From positions 1 through 37,150 of IMG/VR virus record IMGVR_UViG_3300020183_000230: 37,150 bases of DNA. The stretch is one strand, 5' to 3'. The translations under genes were made by a program, and so were the position numbers. The notes beneath the pieces are model-generated. The model was not told the origin of the DNA. It did no database searches and was given only the letters and a program-made list of their open reading frames with translations. Positions 9,001 through 17,571 of this stretch are shown here, in pieces. The stretch is from a virus. Each line of letters begins with the position of its first letter. The stretch's first letter is position 1.

Positions 9001-10763
9001 GTAAATTTTATATAATCAGCGGATTCTATATCGGTTTTTACATATTCCGGTAACTGATATACTAAACTGTTAAAATTATTTTTATCAAAAGATGTTCCAT
9101 TTTCAATTTTTTCATTAATACTGGATGTGTTAAAGAACAAATATGCTTCGTAATCATCAAATGAATTTAATAAATTAATTTGTTCTTTGGTTTTACTTTT
9201 TAAATCCGACGAATAAGATGCAGAAATTGAGTAAACAGAACTATTGGCTTTCGTTTTTATTTGATTTTTTTCCAAATCTATTTTGTAGTATTGTAAAATT
9301 TTATTTTTAGCAACTTTAGTTCTTAGTTCCGCAGAAGAATAATTAATAAAATTGTTGAAATCGTTGAAATCAATAAATAAATCGTTTATTTTTTGTTTTA
9401 ATTTTACGTTAGCATAATCGAGTGTATTTTCGTTTAAATCTTCGAATTGTTGATTTGTCGCACTAATAGTTGGTACTTCGACGTTGAAATTAACACCGTT
9501 TAGAAAAACTTTTCTAGATAGTTGTTTTGTAAATAAATTAACCTTGAAATAAATGGGTGTTATAGAGATATTAGATATCCAACAAAAATTCTTTACTTCA
9601 TATTGTGTTGGTAAAGGTTGATCTAATTTTAATTGTATATTAATCGAATTTTCAGTCTTATTAAAATAACTTGTATGATTTAGTATTGTAAATAAATTGC
9701 CATTATCAAAATTTAATGCATTTTTATAAAAAGAATAAAAATTATTATAATAATCATCCAAAAGTTTTTCGACTTGTGGTAACAACCAATCTGTATAAAT
9801 TACTTTTGTAAATAAATTTAAAACCGTAATCAATGAAATTGAATTGAGAGAAGTACGTTCTAAAATTCTATCCTGACTAACTTTTTGTACAATTATTCTT
9901 ATTGAATCTAATATTTCCTCCTTTGTAAATTCAACATCGTTGTATCTATAAGAAAAATTTTTAATTTGTTCTGAAATACCAACGAATTTTTTAGTTTCCA
10001 ACACATCATCATATTGATTAATATTTGTTTTTATAATTTTATCAAACCCGTTATATGTGCTATAAATAAATTCTTGTAGTTCCGATTTCGATTTTAATCC
10101 TAATAATTGCGCAATTTCATATAAATTAAAACTATTTTCATTATTAGCAAAATTTTGTTCAATTGGATTATTTTCAACTATGTAGATAAAATCGTCTTCG
10201 ATTTGTAATAACAAATATTTTTTATCGGCAAACGTTCGAATTTTAATAGCATCTAATCTAGACTTTTCATTTTTAGTCTGATCAAATGCATAAGACAATC
10301 TTAATTCAGTTCTACTAGGCGAAATTTCTTTAACAACTAATTTATTCGTATTATTTCCAGCAATATTTCTAATAGGATTATAAAGTAAATAATACAGTCC
10401 CGGTCCAACTTCATTTGATTTTAAATCAAATTGTGAATGAACGAGTATTTGATCATTATATCTTACAACGTTTGTATTTGGATTTGCGTAATTATAACTT
10501 TGTAATTGATTATTTATGTCTCTGTAAGATCCCTGTACAACAGAATATGTTACTTTAGGAATAATTCTATTAAAACTTAAAGGATTTTGATTATTGTCAT
10601 ATAAAGTGAATTCTACAATATCATCGTCACCATCTCCAAAAAATCCCTTTTCAGGTACTAAAGTTTGTTCGTATAATTTTTGTAAATCTTCATTTAGATA
10701 TGAAGCACTTACAATGCCAACGTTCAAACTATTTTCGTTTATTGTTAAATAATCGTAAGGCAT
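6039..10763 (-). CDS. very large tail/baseplate protein with LamG-like region and collagen-like linker
   Basis: At 1574 residues this is the largest gene in the window. It starts MPYDYLTINENSLNVG at 10763, 1 base from its upstream neighbour. The N-terminal region has FFGDGDDDIVEFTLYD near residue 40. Around residues 678-697 lies YKSKGTSTSFDLIRTIFGI, a helical segment that I associate with large phage tail proteins. Roughly residues 740-1010 are beta-rich, with features of a LamG/concanavalin-like lectin fold (for example FIGNIDKIKIFKDAISDSDF). Near residues 1345-1372 is a Gly-Thr-Ser stretch (SGTSGTAGTSGISGG) like a collagen-type flexible linker, followed by a C-terminal domain of about 200 residues. 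Its place two genes downstream of gp6 and its size make it a candidate for the peripheral wedge or a long fibre, analogous in position to T4 gp7, but no sequence homology to gp7 is claimed. Confidence 0.75.
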   Translation of the reverse strand: MPYDYLTINENSLNVGIVSASYLNEDLQKLYEQTLVPEKGFFGDGDDDIVEFTLYDNNQNPLSFNRIIPKVTYSVVQGSYRDINNQLQSYNYANPNTNVVRYNDQILVHSQFDLKSNEVGPGLYYLLYNPIRNIAGNNTNKLVVKEISPSRTELRLSYAFDQTKNEKSRLDAIKIRTFADKKYLLLQIEDDFIYIVENNPIEQNFANNENSFNLYEIAQLLGLKSKSELQEFIYSTYNGFDKIIKTNINQYDDVLETKKFVGISEQIKNFSYRYNDVEFTKEEILDSIRIIVQKVSQDRILERTSLNSISLITVLNLFTKVIYTDWLLPQVEKLLDDYYNNFYSFYKNALNFDNGNLFTILNHTSYFNKTENSINIQLKLDQPLPTQYEVKNFCWISNISITPIYFKVNLFTKQLSRKVFLNGVNFNVEVPTISATNQQFEDLNENTLDYANVKLKQKINDLFIDFNDFNNFINYSSAELRTKVAKNKILQYYKIDLEKNQIKTKANSSVYSISASYSSDLKSKTKEQINLLNSFDDYEAYLFFNTSSINEKIENGTSFDKNNFNSLVYQLPEYVKTDIESADYIKFTAMVGHFFDNILVYIKKFPKNYPISTNDSNYYPKNYVEELLNSLNWNVDINKFEQSNLNQLYFNNSETTGSLSSSYFDYAKSILNRLTNNISAIYKSKGTSTSFDLIRTIFGIPSELLQLKEYGSSDILSNRSTFYEYEDLKYFLSFGKDNYVTFNHTGSDSVFIESEFQSENYFNNNLTKSIEYTAVYQGVSTVEFSFKLNSKDYNFEDKIPLVSKHRTNQDWKIYLKKSKQDISGKLIFEFTPKETQKTSSIVSLELPLFNGNIFTTMVRRQVLPGFVFDSPRISASYHTNQYPSLILENQPSFNNFVIEDDGDFVVTSPIKQSLTQSFFIENLRRYVPHLYTLEVNQYDGKDQIFNSKTEKIFTYETNQYFSSGSYFVGNYSGSTTFIGNIDKIKIFKDAISDSDFLEHSYNTDSISIESKSEVYSNLFYLWSFDTPINLYNSASLSSSVLNQNSYWPYNYFLAFNFKQKSKYFDSPICATLNVDEFPYQFDTLKIKQAINTNNFGPNFAGNNKISKISETISSNLVPYDYSTTFSDIIGDDSSLVQFGISPYNFLNNKIKDFIGKEGITNIIGNPKYLNSQEYPELISLQKEFKKFNKKYIYPQESYSTYKFYIDFSIFDFVKNLKPSRVNLLTGLILEPSLFERIKFNFKDIDFSNSDILSIKIDNQAKLRTNFYNTSNTSSNSTINTLENIFKKDFNTYNYSMFEIKDIIDSRDFIFSKYGKIVNLNNNGFLVRETPLISEKDYYLLVNNTNSGNGASGTSGGGGSGTSGTAGTSGISGGVSRNNLNGYVSSFTSSYNRIEIIGSGSGYTLNNNPDSTQGMSGTTGTAGIVYGYNIQVTGSKKLKNLYKGEQNSGYSRFHVSKKTLPGSNYSYTAVSSSNYLITNGIKMLVNPKNAKIEYYTFTKGKNDKTTTINRNGLPNGSDPIITIPGFLSLDIDSNNFPIYGELTGSAGNPTSLFKSLPLSASQCTSASLNTYINNL

Positions 10764-10764
10764 A

Positions 10765-11241
10765 TTAAGTGTTTAATGGTAAGAATGGAAAATCGTCTGA
10801 AAAATCCGATGAGACATTTCCTTGACGCAATTTTATTCGTAAATTAACAATTTCAGATTTCATCGCCGCAATAACTTGTTTATCATCATTATTTTCGTAT
10901 TTTTCAATAAGTTCATTTACAGTTTGATTTAAAATTCTATTTTCTTCAATTAAATTGTTGTATTGTACAATAACATCTGTTAAGTTTCTTTTTTCCTCAA
11001 TAATTGGACTGCTTAATTCGGAAAATTCAACTGTATTTGTATCTCTTATTTTTAAATCGTTATATTCAAAATTTTTAATTGGAATTTTTACATAATTATA
11101 TTTTCCATCGTAAGATTGAGAAACGTTAAATACCAATTGCACGTTACCAAAATTATCAAAATTATTATCGAATATACCTAAATCTTTAAATTTTTGTACA
11201 TCCGATAATGAGACATCGTATATTAATGGTATATTTGCCAT
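10765..11241 (-). CDS. small coiled-coil virion-block protein
   Basis: A 158-residue protein starting MANIPLIYDVSLSDVQKFKDLG at 11241. The first about 80 residues are mixed beta (FGNVQLVFNVSQSYDGKYN), followed by a long predicted coiled coil from about residue 83 to 140, with regular Leu/Ile/Val spacing (LTDVIVQYNNLIEENRILN and the segment after it). The acidic C-terminus is SSDFSDDFPFLPLNT. The architecture, a globular head plus a trimeric-looking coil, is common in tail fibre connectors and baseplate pins. It lies 1 base from both neighbours, between the DNRLRE-type protein and the 1574-residue protein, so it could join these two. I do not recognise a named family. Confidence 0.72.
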   Translation of the reverse strand: MANIPLIYDVSLSDVQKFKDLGIFDNNFDNFGNVQLVFNVSQSYDGKYNYVKIPIKNFEYNDLKIRDTNTVEFSELSSPIIEEKRNLTDVIVQYNNLIEENRILNQTVNELIEKYENNDDKQVIAAMKSEIVNLRIKLRQGNVSSDFSDDFPFLPLNT

Positions 11242-11242
11242 G

Positions 11243-13135
11243 TTATCTTATTATTTTAAATACTTTATTAGTATTAATAATATCTACAGTGTTGTCAGCA
11301 TAAACTATTTTTATAAATATAGTTAAATATCTTTCTTGAGGTAATCCGGCTGTTTGTAAAACGAAATAATTGCCAAGATTCGCGTCACAGCTCAATTTAG
11401 TATAATTACTGAAATCTATTAAAACCTCTTCAGATTCAGCATCTTTAATCATGTAATATGAACTGGTTGGTAAATACTTTGGTGTAATATTATTCGGTTG
11501 TTGATAGGCCTTATTAAACTGTTTCAATGGATATTTGTCTCTAGCAAACACAAATATTCTTGGTATACTTCCAGCTTTATATTCGTTTTTCAAATATTGG
11601 ATGTCAAAGAGATTTTGTACAGACCCAGTAAGAGGAGATAAACTTCCGGTGTTGAATACACTATCATCCCAAGCGATGTCGATATAGGGACTATAAATTG
11701 TATTAGTTTCTTTACTAAAAAACTGAAGTAATCCATTAGTATTTTGAAGTGGGGGTGTAGATAATTCAAACGAGGTTAATAATATTAAACCTTGATTTGG
11801 TACACATCCACATAACCAACTTCTAACTATACTAGTTATATCCATTTTGATATCACTTTGTTGTCCGTAACTGAACGATTGACTGCAGATTAAACTTAAG
11901 TTTGATAATGGTGTATATTTAGAAGAACTACAAATCCATTTCGGTTTGTTTATATAAGAAGCAGGTACATTATAAAACCAAGTACCACCCTGATTTTGAA
12001 AACTAGCAGATGAATATGATGATGTCAAAAGATAATCAACTTTTTGATAACTATTAGTTAATGCGTTACCATACCACAAACCATTTTCTAAATAATTTTT
12101 GTAATTCCAACTACATCCATAATCGGATCCATTGTCGGCATATCTTCCGTTACCATTATTCCAACTTTGACTTATTGGATATGCATAAATTTTATAATCC
12201 AGTGGTAAATTTCTCGATCCACATGCTTTTAAATTTAAAATACATTCTAAATTCGAACTACTAATTTCATTTGTAGAAATAGATTGACTTAAAGAATTTA
12301 TATCAAATTTTAAAAGTGTTCTTGTAAATTCCGGAGTGATTAAATAATCGGCCGTCAGTGGTCTTTTAAAAGAACCCGTGTATATTCCTTTAAAATAACC
12401 TATAAAGTTTTTCACATCCGTAAAATATAAATTACTGGATGTTAAAGTTTCTATGTATAACTTAGAATTTGAACCACTAAAACTTCCTGTAAATGATCCT
12501 GATTTAAATGCTTTTACCGGAGAATAAAAACTAGAACTACAAGGTATACCTGTATTTGATTTACCCAGTATTTTTCCTCTTAATTTTTTAAAGCTTCCTG
12601 TGCCTGTCAAAGATGACGTTAATGGACTTGTTGTGTATGTAATGTTATTTACTTTTAAATTTGTAAAAAAACTACCAACTTTCACAGAACCAGAAAAACT
12701 ACCCGTACTCCAACTTCCAGTGAAGAATGAGTAACTTGTTATATTCATACTGCCTGTGAAAGATCCAGATGCAAAATTTGCAGATCCTGAAATATAAAGT
12801 GGTTTTTTTGGATTAGTAGTTACATTCGACAATCTACCTGTAAAATTAGCTATAAAAGACGTGTTTGGTATTACTGAAGAAGTTAGTCCGAAAGCGTACC
12901 ATTTGCTTCCAGAATAAATAAAAATTGATGATGTACTGTATGCTAACCAACCTTCATTTCCATAAGAAGAAGTTGTTTCGGGTTGTGCATGCCAAAAATT
13001 ATCTAAAAAGACGGTTTTTTTACCCAAATTTGAAGCGTAAATTTCAAGTATCTCGTCTAAACCAAAATTTTTATCAACATATTTTGTTGAATTGTTTATG
13101 TATGTATCTTGTGATGGATAAATAAAAGTATGCAT
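11243..13135 (-). CDS. DNRLRE-domain tail fibre protein interrupted by TGSF-rich repeats
   Basis: A 630-residue protein starting MHTFIYPSQDTYINNSTKYV at 13135. The opening (P-S-Q-D-T-Y-I...N-F-G) and later segments RTLLKFDINSLS (about 268-280), GGTWFYNVPASY and MDITSIVRSWLCG (about 430), followed by a G-L-I-L-L strand, match the order of landmarks in DNRLRE-type beta-sandwich domains, which occur in many extracellular and phage proteins. Between the first strand and the rest is an insertion of about 200 residues dominated by F-T-G-S-F-S-G-S-like repeats (about residues 95-225), the same low-complexity element as in the S74 fibre gene at 24688-26400. The last about 100 residues form a further beta domain. 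The gene directly follows gp6, suggesting a baseplate-attached fibre or wedge accessory. The domain call is moderately sure; the function is inferred. Confidence 0.7.
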   Translation of the reverse strand: MHTFIYPSQDTYINNSTKYVDKNFGLDEILEIYASNLGKKTVFLDNFWHAQPETTSSYGNEGWLAYSTSSIFIYSGSKWYAFGLTSSVIPNTSFIANFTGRLSNVTTNPKKPLYISGSANFASGSFTGSMNITSYSFFTGSWSTGSFSGSVKVGSFFTNLKVNNITYTTSPLTSSLTGTGSFKKLRGKILGKSNTGIPCSSSFYSPVKAFKSGSFTGSFSGSNSKLYIETLTSSNLYFTDVKNFIGYFKGIYTGSFKRPLTADYLITPEFTRTLLKFDINSLSQSISTNEISSSNLECILNLKACGSRNLPLDYKIYAYPISQSWNNGNGRYADNGSDYGCSWNYKNYLENGLWYGNALTNSYQKVDYLLTSSYSSASFQNQGGTWFYNVPASYINKPKWICSSSKYTPLSNLSLICSQSFSYGQQSDIKMDITSIVRSWLCGCVPNQGLILLTSFELSTPPLQNTNGLLQFFSKETNTIYSPYIDIAWDDSVFNTGSLSPLTGSVQNLFDIQYLKNEYKAGSIPRIFVFARDKYPLKQFNKAYQQPNNITPKYLPTSSYYMIKDAESEEVLIDFSNYTKLSCDANLGNYFVLQTAGLPQERYLTIFIKIVYADNTVDIINTNKVFKIIR

Positions 13136-13136
13136 A

Positions 13137-15122
13137 TTAAACTACAAGTCCTTTGATATCACTACTTGCGTATTTAATTTCAAAGACAGATGGATCTTTT
13201 GATGGATAAATAATATTATTCTGAGTTGCTATACTCAAGTTATATGCAATTGGTGAATAATCTCCATCGTCAATTGTTAAATTTTTAATTTTAATTTCAA
13301 TAACCGATTGTACACCTTCATTTTTCATTATTTCAAATGTTAATTGACTGAGATTAATAGGTTGATTGAATGACAAATTGTCAATATTAAAGAAAGTTTG
13401 AACGGTTTGTATACAAGTATTTAAAACATCTTTTTTATTAAATCCTTGAAAAACTGTGATTTTAAAATCAATTCCAAGGTTTATTATATAACCATCCAAA
13501 ATATTAATTTTATCTGTAATAATTTTGAAATTGTTTAAATAATTAACTAAATTTTGTAATGTTGCCGGATTTATCTTAGTTAATTTTTTATTACGATCAT
13601 ATCCGAGTACGTATAAATTATTTGTAAATGGATTATTTGATTGTAAAAACTTTTGACGATCTAAGGGATTTAAAGGTGAAAGATCTAATGTTTCATTATT
13701 TGATGTAGAAACCAATCCTTTAATTAACCCATTATATTGAATTTGTCTAGTTGCATTACTTTCCACATAAGCTTTAGCAATACTTCCTAGATATGATGGT
13801 AAAGAATATACTCTAAGTAAGTAATCTTCTTCAGTTATCATACGATTTTGTGAAGAAAAATTCAATATGGAATTTTGTCGTATTTGTTCATTTGTATCCG
13901 ATTCACCTCCACCTGTAGATGCATTTAGATTTGAAACCCTCAGTGAATTTTTAAGATTATTTAGTAAAATAACTTCGCTATCTGTTAATGAAGTTAAATC
14001 ATTTAAATAATTCGTAGAAGATAGTCTATTTATTTCTTCCGAATTTACATTTGAATCTAAACCACCACCCACTATATATGTTATCGTTAGTGTAGTATTT
14101 GATGGGCTAATACCATATGAATCATTTTTCAAAACATTTGTACCATCAAGACTAATATTTAAGTTTTTTAGATTGGATAACCCGATGCCTACATTTGAAG
14201 GATTTGGAATAACAATTGTGTTCTGAAAATTTTCTGTATTTGCTCCAAATTGTAAATAAGTAAAATTATTTTGATCGACGGTTGTAATAAAACGATTTTC
14301 TGTTCTTAAATATTTAAGAATTTTAGGAGTTTGCGCCTTGTATTTTGAAAGAGTTTGATTTGTCAATGGTACATTGTCAACTACAATCGGAATCGTGTCT
14401 TGAGCCAAATATTGTGCTTCATAATAATTTATATTATTTGAATCGACAATACTTATAATTTTTACAACATCAGTCTCGTCCAATTTTAACTTTAAAAAAG
14501 ATTGAGGATCGCCAACTGAAATTTGTTTTACAACAATTCTACCAGAATATGCTTTAACGGTTTTTTTAAGTAAATAAAATAGAGGTGCTCCTGTATTGTC
14601 TCTACTGTATACGCTAATTTCTCTTGGCGAAAATGATGTATCTTCACTAAAATCGACACTATCCTCGATTATAAAATATATACCATTCACACTAGACAAT
14701 TGTGTATACGGACTTAAGATTAAACAATACCGTTCGTCTGGTATGTAATTTTCATTGGTTGCAACGGATCTTAATGATGGAACAAGTTGATATAAATCTA
14801 CATCTACACTCGAAACAGAAGAGACTTTTGGTTTGTAACCTAAAAATTGGGCTAAATTAATCAAATTCTTTCGTTCTCCTGCAAATTGAATAAAACTTTC
14901 TTTAAACTGATAATCTGTGTAGTATGAAAGTACATCGCCAACAAAAGATGCTTGTTCTATAAAAATTTGTCCTGGTGAACTTTCACTAAAATCTCTATAA
15001 CTTTGTGGATAATATTGTTTAGTAAAATCGATAAGCTGCTGTTTTAATGAAGTAAAATCACGGTTTAAATACAAAACGTCTTTTGTATTAGCTTTAAATG
15101 TTTTATTTATTAACTGTGTCAT
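13137..15122 (-). CDS. baseplate wedge protein, gp6/J family
   Basis: A 661-residue protein that I recognise as the T4 gp6-like, baseplate J-related wedge subunit. The N-terminus carries LNRDFTSLKQQLIDFTKQYYP (starting at about residue 19), then SYRDFSESSPGQIFIEQASF (41-60) and the hallmark stretch VGDVLSYYTDYQFKESFIQF (61-80), followed by AGERKNLINLAQFLGYKPK. Around residues 400-445 is the J-type core motif GGGESDTNEQIR with SQNRMITEEDYLLRVYSLP. In T4, gp6 dimers form the inner ring of the baseplate and connect wedges around the hub. T4 gp6 is 660 residues, so the length agrees. Its ATG at 15122 overlaps the stop of the gp25-like gene by one base (TAATG), which implies coupled translation of two proteins that interact in the wedge. 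Confidence 0.92.
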   Translation of the reverse strand: MTQLINKTFKANTKDVLYLNRDFTSLKQQLIDFTKQYYPQSYRDFSESSPGQIFIEQASFVGDVLSYYTDYQFKESFIQFAGERKNLINLAQFLGYKPKVSSVSSVDVDLYQLVPSLRSVATNENYIPDERYCLILSPYTQLSSVNGIYFIIEDSVDFSEDTSFSPREISVYSRDNTGAPLFYLLKKTVKAYSGRIVVKQISVGDPQSFLKLKLDETDVVKIISIVDSNNINYYEAQYLAQDTIPIVVDNVPLTNQTLSKYKAQTPKILKYLRTENRFITTVDQNNFTYLQFGANTENFQNTIVIPNPSNVGIGLSNLKNLNISLDGTNVLKNDSYGISPSNTTLTITYIVGGGLDSNVNSEEINRLSSTNYLNDLTSLTDSEVILLNNLKNSLRVSNLNASTGGGESDTNEQIRQNSILNFSSQNRMITEEDYLLRVYSLPSYLGSIAKAYVESNATRQIQYNGLIKGLVSTSNNETLDLSPLNPLDRQKFLQSNNPFTNNLYVLGYDRNKKLTKINPATLQNLVNYLNNFKIITDKINILDGYIINLGIDFKITVFQGFNKKDVLNTCIQTVQTFFNIDNLSFNQPINLSQLTFEIMKNEGVQSVIEIKIKNLTIDDGDYSPIAYNLSIATQNNIIYPSKDPSVFEIKYASSDIKGLVV

Positions 15123-15523
15123 TATAAATTGTTGTTTGTAATTGTTACTTCAGTTTTACCCAACAGATCTCTATATGTAAAATCTACACTTATAAATATT
15201 TTAGTTTGATCATTATTAACGATCTGATTATCACTTAATTTTACTTTAATGTCTGTTACTATAACACCGTTCATAAATTTATCTAAATCGTTCTGTATTA
15301 AATTTACTAAAATGTCTTTGGATTCGTCTAAATTATTTTGTTCAAATAAAAACTTATATAAAGACGATCCAAACGTATTATTGAAACGTCTTTCGCCTGG
15401 TTTAGTAAGCAATAGATTGCGAATATTACTTGATACTTGTGAAACTGTATCAGTATTCATTTCAAAATAACCATCTCGACCTAATCTAAATGGTATTTTA
15501 AGTCCTATTGCTTTTTTAACCAT
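15122..15523 (-). CDS. baseplate wedge protein, gp25/GpW family
   Basis: A 133-residue protein with the typical gp25-like lay-out: a hydrophobic start (KAIGLKIPFRLGRDGYFEMN), then VSSNIRNLLLTKPGERRFNN, F-G-S-S-L, a helix (DESKDILVNLIQNDLDKFMNG), and C-terminal strands with V-D-F-T-Y-R-D. The LLLTKPGERRF and F-G-S-x-L-x-x-F-L-F-E-Q motifs are diagnostic for the family shared by contractile tails and type VI secretion baseplates (TssE). T4 gp25 is 132 residues, so the length agrees. In the wedge, gp25 joins gp6 dimers to the sheath and triggers contraction. The start at 15523 is preceded by AAGGGATAAAA, a usable Shine-Dalgarno, and its stop overlaps the start of gp6 by one base. Confidence 0.93.
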   Translation of the reverse strand: MVKKAIGLKIPFRLGRDGYFEMNTDTVSQVSSNIRNLLLTKPGERRFNNTFGSSLYKFLFEQNNLDESKDILVNLIQNDLDKFMNGVIVTDIKVKLSDNQIVNNDQTKIFISVDFTYRDLLGKTEVTITNNNL

Positions 15524-15525
15524 TT

Positions 15526-15993
15526 TTATCCCTTATTTCTTTTCTTGTCTACAGCTTTCATCAAAGATCTGTAATCTTTTGTCATAGCTTGATATACAGT
15601 TTTTATTTCTTTCGGAGCGTTTTCAGGTACTTTTATTTCATTAATTTGTTCTTTCCCTACATTTTCATCAAACCTATCACCAATTAAACCCACCAATTCA
15701 CCTTCTCTAGGTACACCACCTTTAGTTTGATTCAAAATTTCATTTAATACTGGATTAGATGTATACCTTACTTGTTTCTTAGGTTTCAGAGGCTGTTCTT
15801 GCATTTCCTCTTCTATTAACGAGTCAGTTTTTTCAAGAAAAGACTCTGTGTGAACTGAAGTGTTGGTATTATTCTTAAATTGATTACCTAAAAGTATTTC
15901 GGCCAATTGACTTTTGAGTTCTTCTTTAAGAACATTGCGAATTTCTTGTTGTACTGTTTTATGAATGTATTCTTTTAATGCGTCTATTTTCAT
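15526..15993 (-). CDS. hypothetical protein upstream of gp25
   Basis: A 155-residue charged protein starting MKIDALKEYIHKTVQQEIRN at 15993. Residues 1-35 are a strongly amphipathic, probably coiled-coil helix rich in Glu, Lys and Gln. A low-complexity linker follows (about 36-75). Residues 76-110 contain VRYTSNPVLNEILNQTKGG, and the basic C-terminus ends in DYRSLMKAVDKKRNKG. No membrane segment or signal is present. It is 2 bases upstream of the gp25 gene and 14 bases downstream of the glycine-zipper protein, so it is co-expressed with baseplate parts and could be a small wedge component or assembly factor. I do not recognise a family and no function should be taken from position alone. Confidence 0.72.
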   Translation of the reverse strand: MKIDALKEYIHKTVQQEIRNVLKEELKSQLAEILLGNQFKNNTNTSVHTESFLEKTDSLIEEEMQEQPLKPKKQVRYTSNPVLNEILNQTKGGVPREGELVGLIGDRFDENVGKEQINEIKVPENAPKEIKTVYQAMTKDYRSLMKAVDKKRNKG

Positions 15994-16007
15994 AATATAA
16001 TATATAA

Positions 16008-17567
16008 TTATCTAAATGTAGGCGATTTAGGTAAATTTAATAATGTTTGAGCGCCTTTTGTGCTATCAGGTCTGGGTATTTTAACAGTCTTAATACGAGG
16101 TGTGTTTAGTGGTTTTGGTATTTTTGGTTTTGGCATACCATTTTGTACTTTAGCTAATTTAGCAGCAGCAGCACCAATAACCCCTCCACTTGCAGTTCCT
16201 ATTAAAGCTCCCTGTCCACCACCAACCGCTGCTCCAATACCACCTCCTAATCCGGCACCCGCTAATGCTGTGCCGCCAATTCCGCCTAAAGAAGCGCCAG
16301 CTCCTATTGCACCACCACTTAAACCACCAATTAAAGCTCCTTGTCCACCACCAACCGCTGCTCCAATACCACCTCCTAATCCGGCACCCGCTAATGCTGT
16401 GCCGCCAATTCCGCCTAAAGAAGCTCCAGCCCCTATTGCACCACCACTTAAACCACCAATTAAAGCTCCTTGACCGCCTCCGGTTATTGCTCCAATACCA
16501 GCACCAATACCTCCACCTAAAGCTGCGCCTCCTAATGTCTTAGCTAGAGTTGACGTAGAACCGATCGTACCAGTTTTAGGATCAACATATTTTGTATTTC
16601 CCGCTATAGATTGTGGACTAAATTTATCAGAAGACCAATCTTTACCAAGACCGTCCGGAATTGAACCTTTTGGATTTAATTTATCGGTTGTAGAAGTTAC
16701 TGTTGAAGTTACTGAAGTTTGTGCTTTATTGAGAGAATCCTGTGCTTTATTTAAACTACTTTTGGCTTCATTTAAAGTACCACTTGCTGCGCCTTGAGCT
16801 TGACTTACTGCACCACTTGCTGCGCCTTGAGCTTGACTTACTGCACCACTTGCTGCGCCTTGAGCTTGACTTACTGCACCACTTGCTGCGCCTTGAACTT
16901 GATTGGTAGTATTGGAAACTGAACTTTTTGCTTGACCAACCGCATCTGTTGCCGATGTTGCAGTGAGACTTTTTACTTCTTGTGAAGGTAATTTTACATT
17001 AGGGTTATCAACTACAGGTGGTTTATTTGTAATTCCGGATACAGTTTGAGTAGGTGGGCCTGGCAAAGCCGGATCTGGATCTATAAAAATAGCATCTGGT
17101 TCTATTGTAAAACCATCATCCGCTAATTGACCTTTAAGTGTTTGTATAAAAGATTCACGAAGATTTATTAAAGATACTGATACCGATTCTCCTGGGCTAG
17201 GTCTTTCTCTAATATCCGTTTTACTTGTTGCTCCCGCGACAGTTCGTATTTTTCTATTAGCCTCCGTACTTTCAATTTTTGTACCTCCTGTAAGAAGTGC
17301 TCTATAAAAACCTTTTTCATTCGGAGTATCTGAGACAACCCCTTCTACAGAAAATTCAATTTGATTTGGAAAACTAGCGTCTGGAGTTAAATTTCTAGTT
17401 TTAACATCAAATATCAAAGATACATCTTGTTCGGATATTAAATTAGGATTTTGTAAATCTATGTTTGAAACGAAAGAATTCCAATCTTTTCTAAATTGAT
17501 TCGGTGAAAAAATGCGATTCCATTGAATAGTTTGTTTATATGCAAAATAATATTTTTTTGTTGCCAT
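16008..17567 (-). CDS. repeat-rich glycine-zipper virion protein
   Basis: I place the start at the ATG at 17567 (MATKKYYFAYKQTIQWNRIF), 4 bases after the upstream stop and behind GAGGATTGATATT; the longer reading frame back to 17636 would overlap the spike gene with an unlikely basic leader. The 519-residue product has an N-terminal domain of about 160 residues, then a linker with DPDPALPGPPTQ. Four copies of an 11-residue unit based on AQGAASGAVSQ follow, then a helical KAQDSLNKAQTS stretch. A long Gly/Ala/Ile glycine-zipper region comes next, built of two near-identical 43-residue repeats plus a partial third (GGLSGGAIGAGASLGG-type). The tail is basic and proline-rich. Glycine zippers pack in membranes, so a role in the tail tip or membrane penetration is possible, but a flexible structural role is equally open. 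It sits between the spike and gp25. Confidence 0.75.
   Translation of the reverse strand: MATKKYYFAYKQTIQWNRIFSPNQFRKDWNSFVSNIDLQNPNLISEQDVSLIFDVKTRNLTPDASFPNQIEFSVEGVVSDTPNEKGFYRALLTGGTKIESTEANRKIRTVAGATSKTDIRERPSPGESVSVSLINLRESFIQTLKGQLADDGFTIEPDAIFIDPDPALPGPPTQTVSGITNKPPVVDNPNVKLPSQEVKSLTATSATDAVGQAKSSVSNTTNQVQGAASGAVSQAQGAASGAVSQAQGAASGAVSQAQGAASGTLNEAKSSLNKAQDSLNKAQTSVTSTVTSTTDKLNPKGSIPDGLGKDWSSDKFSPQSIAGNTKYVDPKTGTIGSTSTLAKTLGGAALGGGIGAGIGAITGGGQGALIGGLSGGAIGAGASLGGIGGTALAGAGLGGGIGAAVGGGQGALIGGLSGGAIGAGASLGGIGGTALAGAGLGGGIGAAVGGGQGALIGTASGGVIGAAAAKLAKVQNGMPKPKIPKPLNTPRIKTVKIPRPDSTKGAQTLLNLPKSPTFR
16201..16525 (-). repeat. 129-bp tandem repeats in the glycine-zipper gene
   Basis: The unit starting ATTAAAGCTC on the + strand begins at 16201, 16330 and 16459, exactly 129 bases apart. 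The first two copies are nearly identical and the third diverges after about 20 bases. The unit is 43 codons, so copy-number change keeps the frame. The stretch is visibly more GC-rich than its surroundings because of the Gly/Ala codons. Confidence 0.9.
16781..16900 (-). repeat. 33-bp tandem repeats (11-residue Ala-rich unit)
   Basis: The string CACTTGCTGC recurs on the + strand at 16781, 16814, 16847 and 16880, a strict 33-base period. It encodes four copies of an A-Q-G-A-A-S-G-A-V-S-Q unit, the outer ones slightly changed. The period is a multiple of three and keeps the frame. Confidence 0.9.
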
Positions 17568-17571
17568 AATA

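Noticed and set aside
6039-10763. Homologue of T4 gp7
   Set aside because: Its size and position near gp6 are suggestive, but I could not identify any gp7-specific sequence, so only a positional analogy is mentioned.
16060-16473. Rightward proline-rich open frame of 137 codons
   Set aside because: It is the antisense of the Gly/Ala-rich glycine-zipper gene; its Pro/Ala/Ile composition follows from the complementary codons, and no start signal is present.
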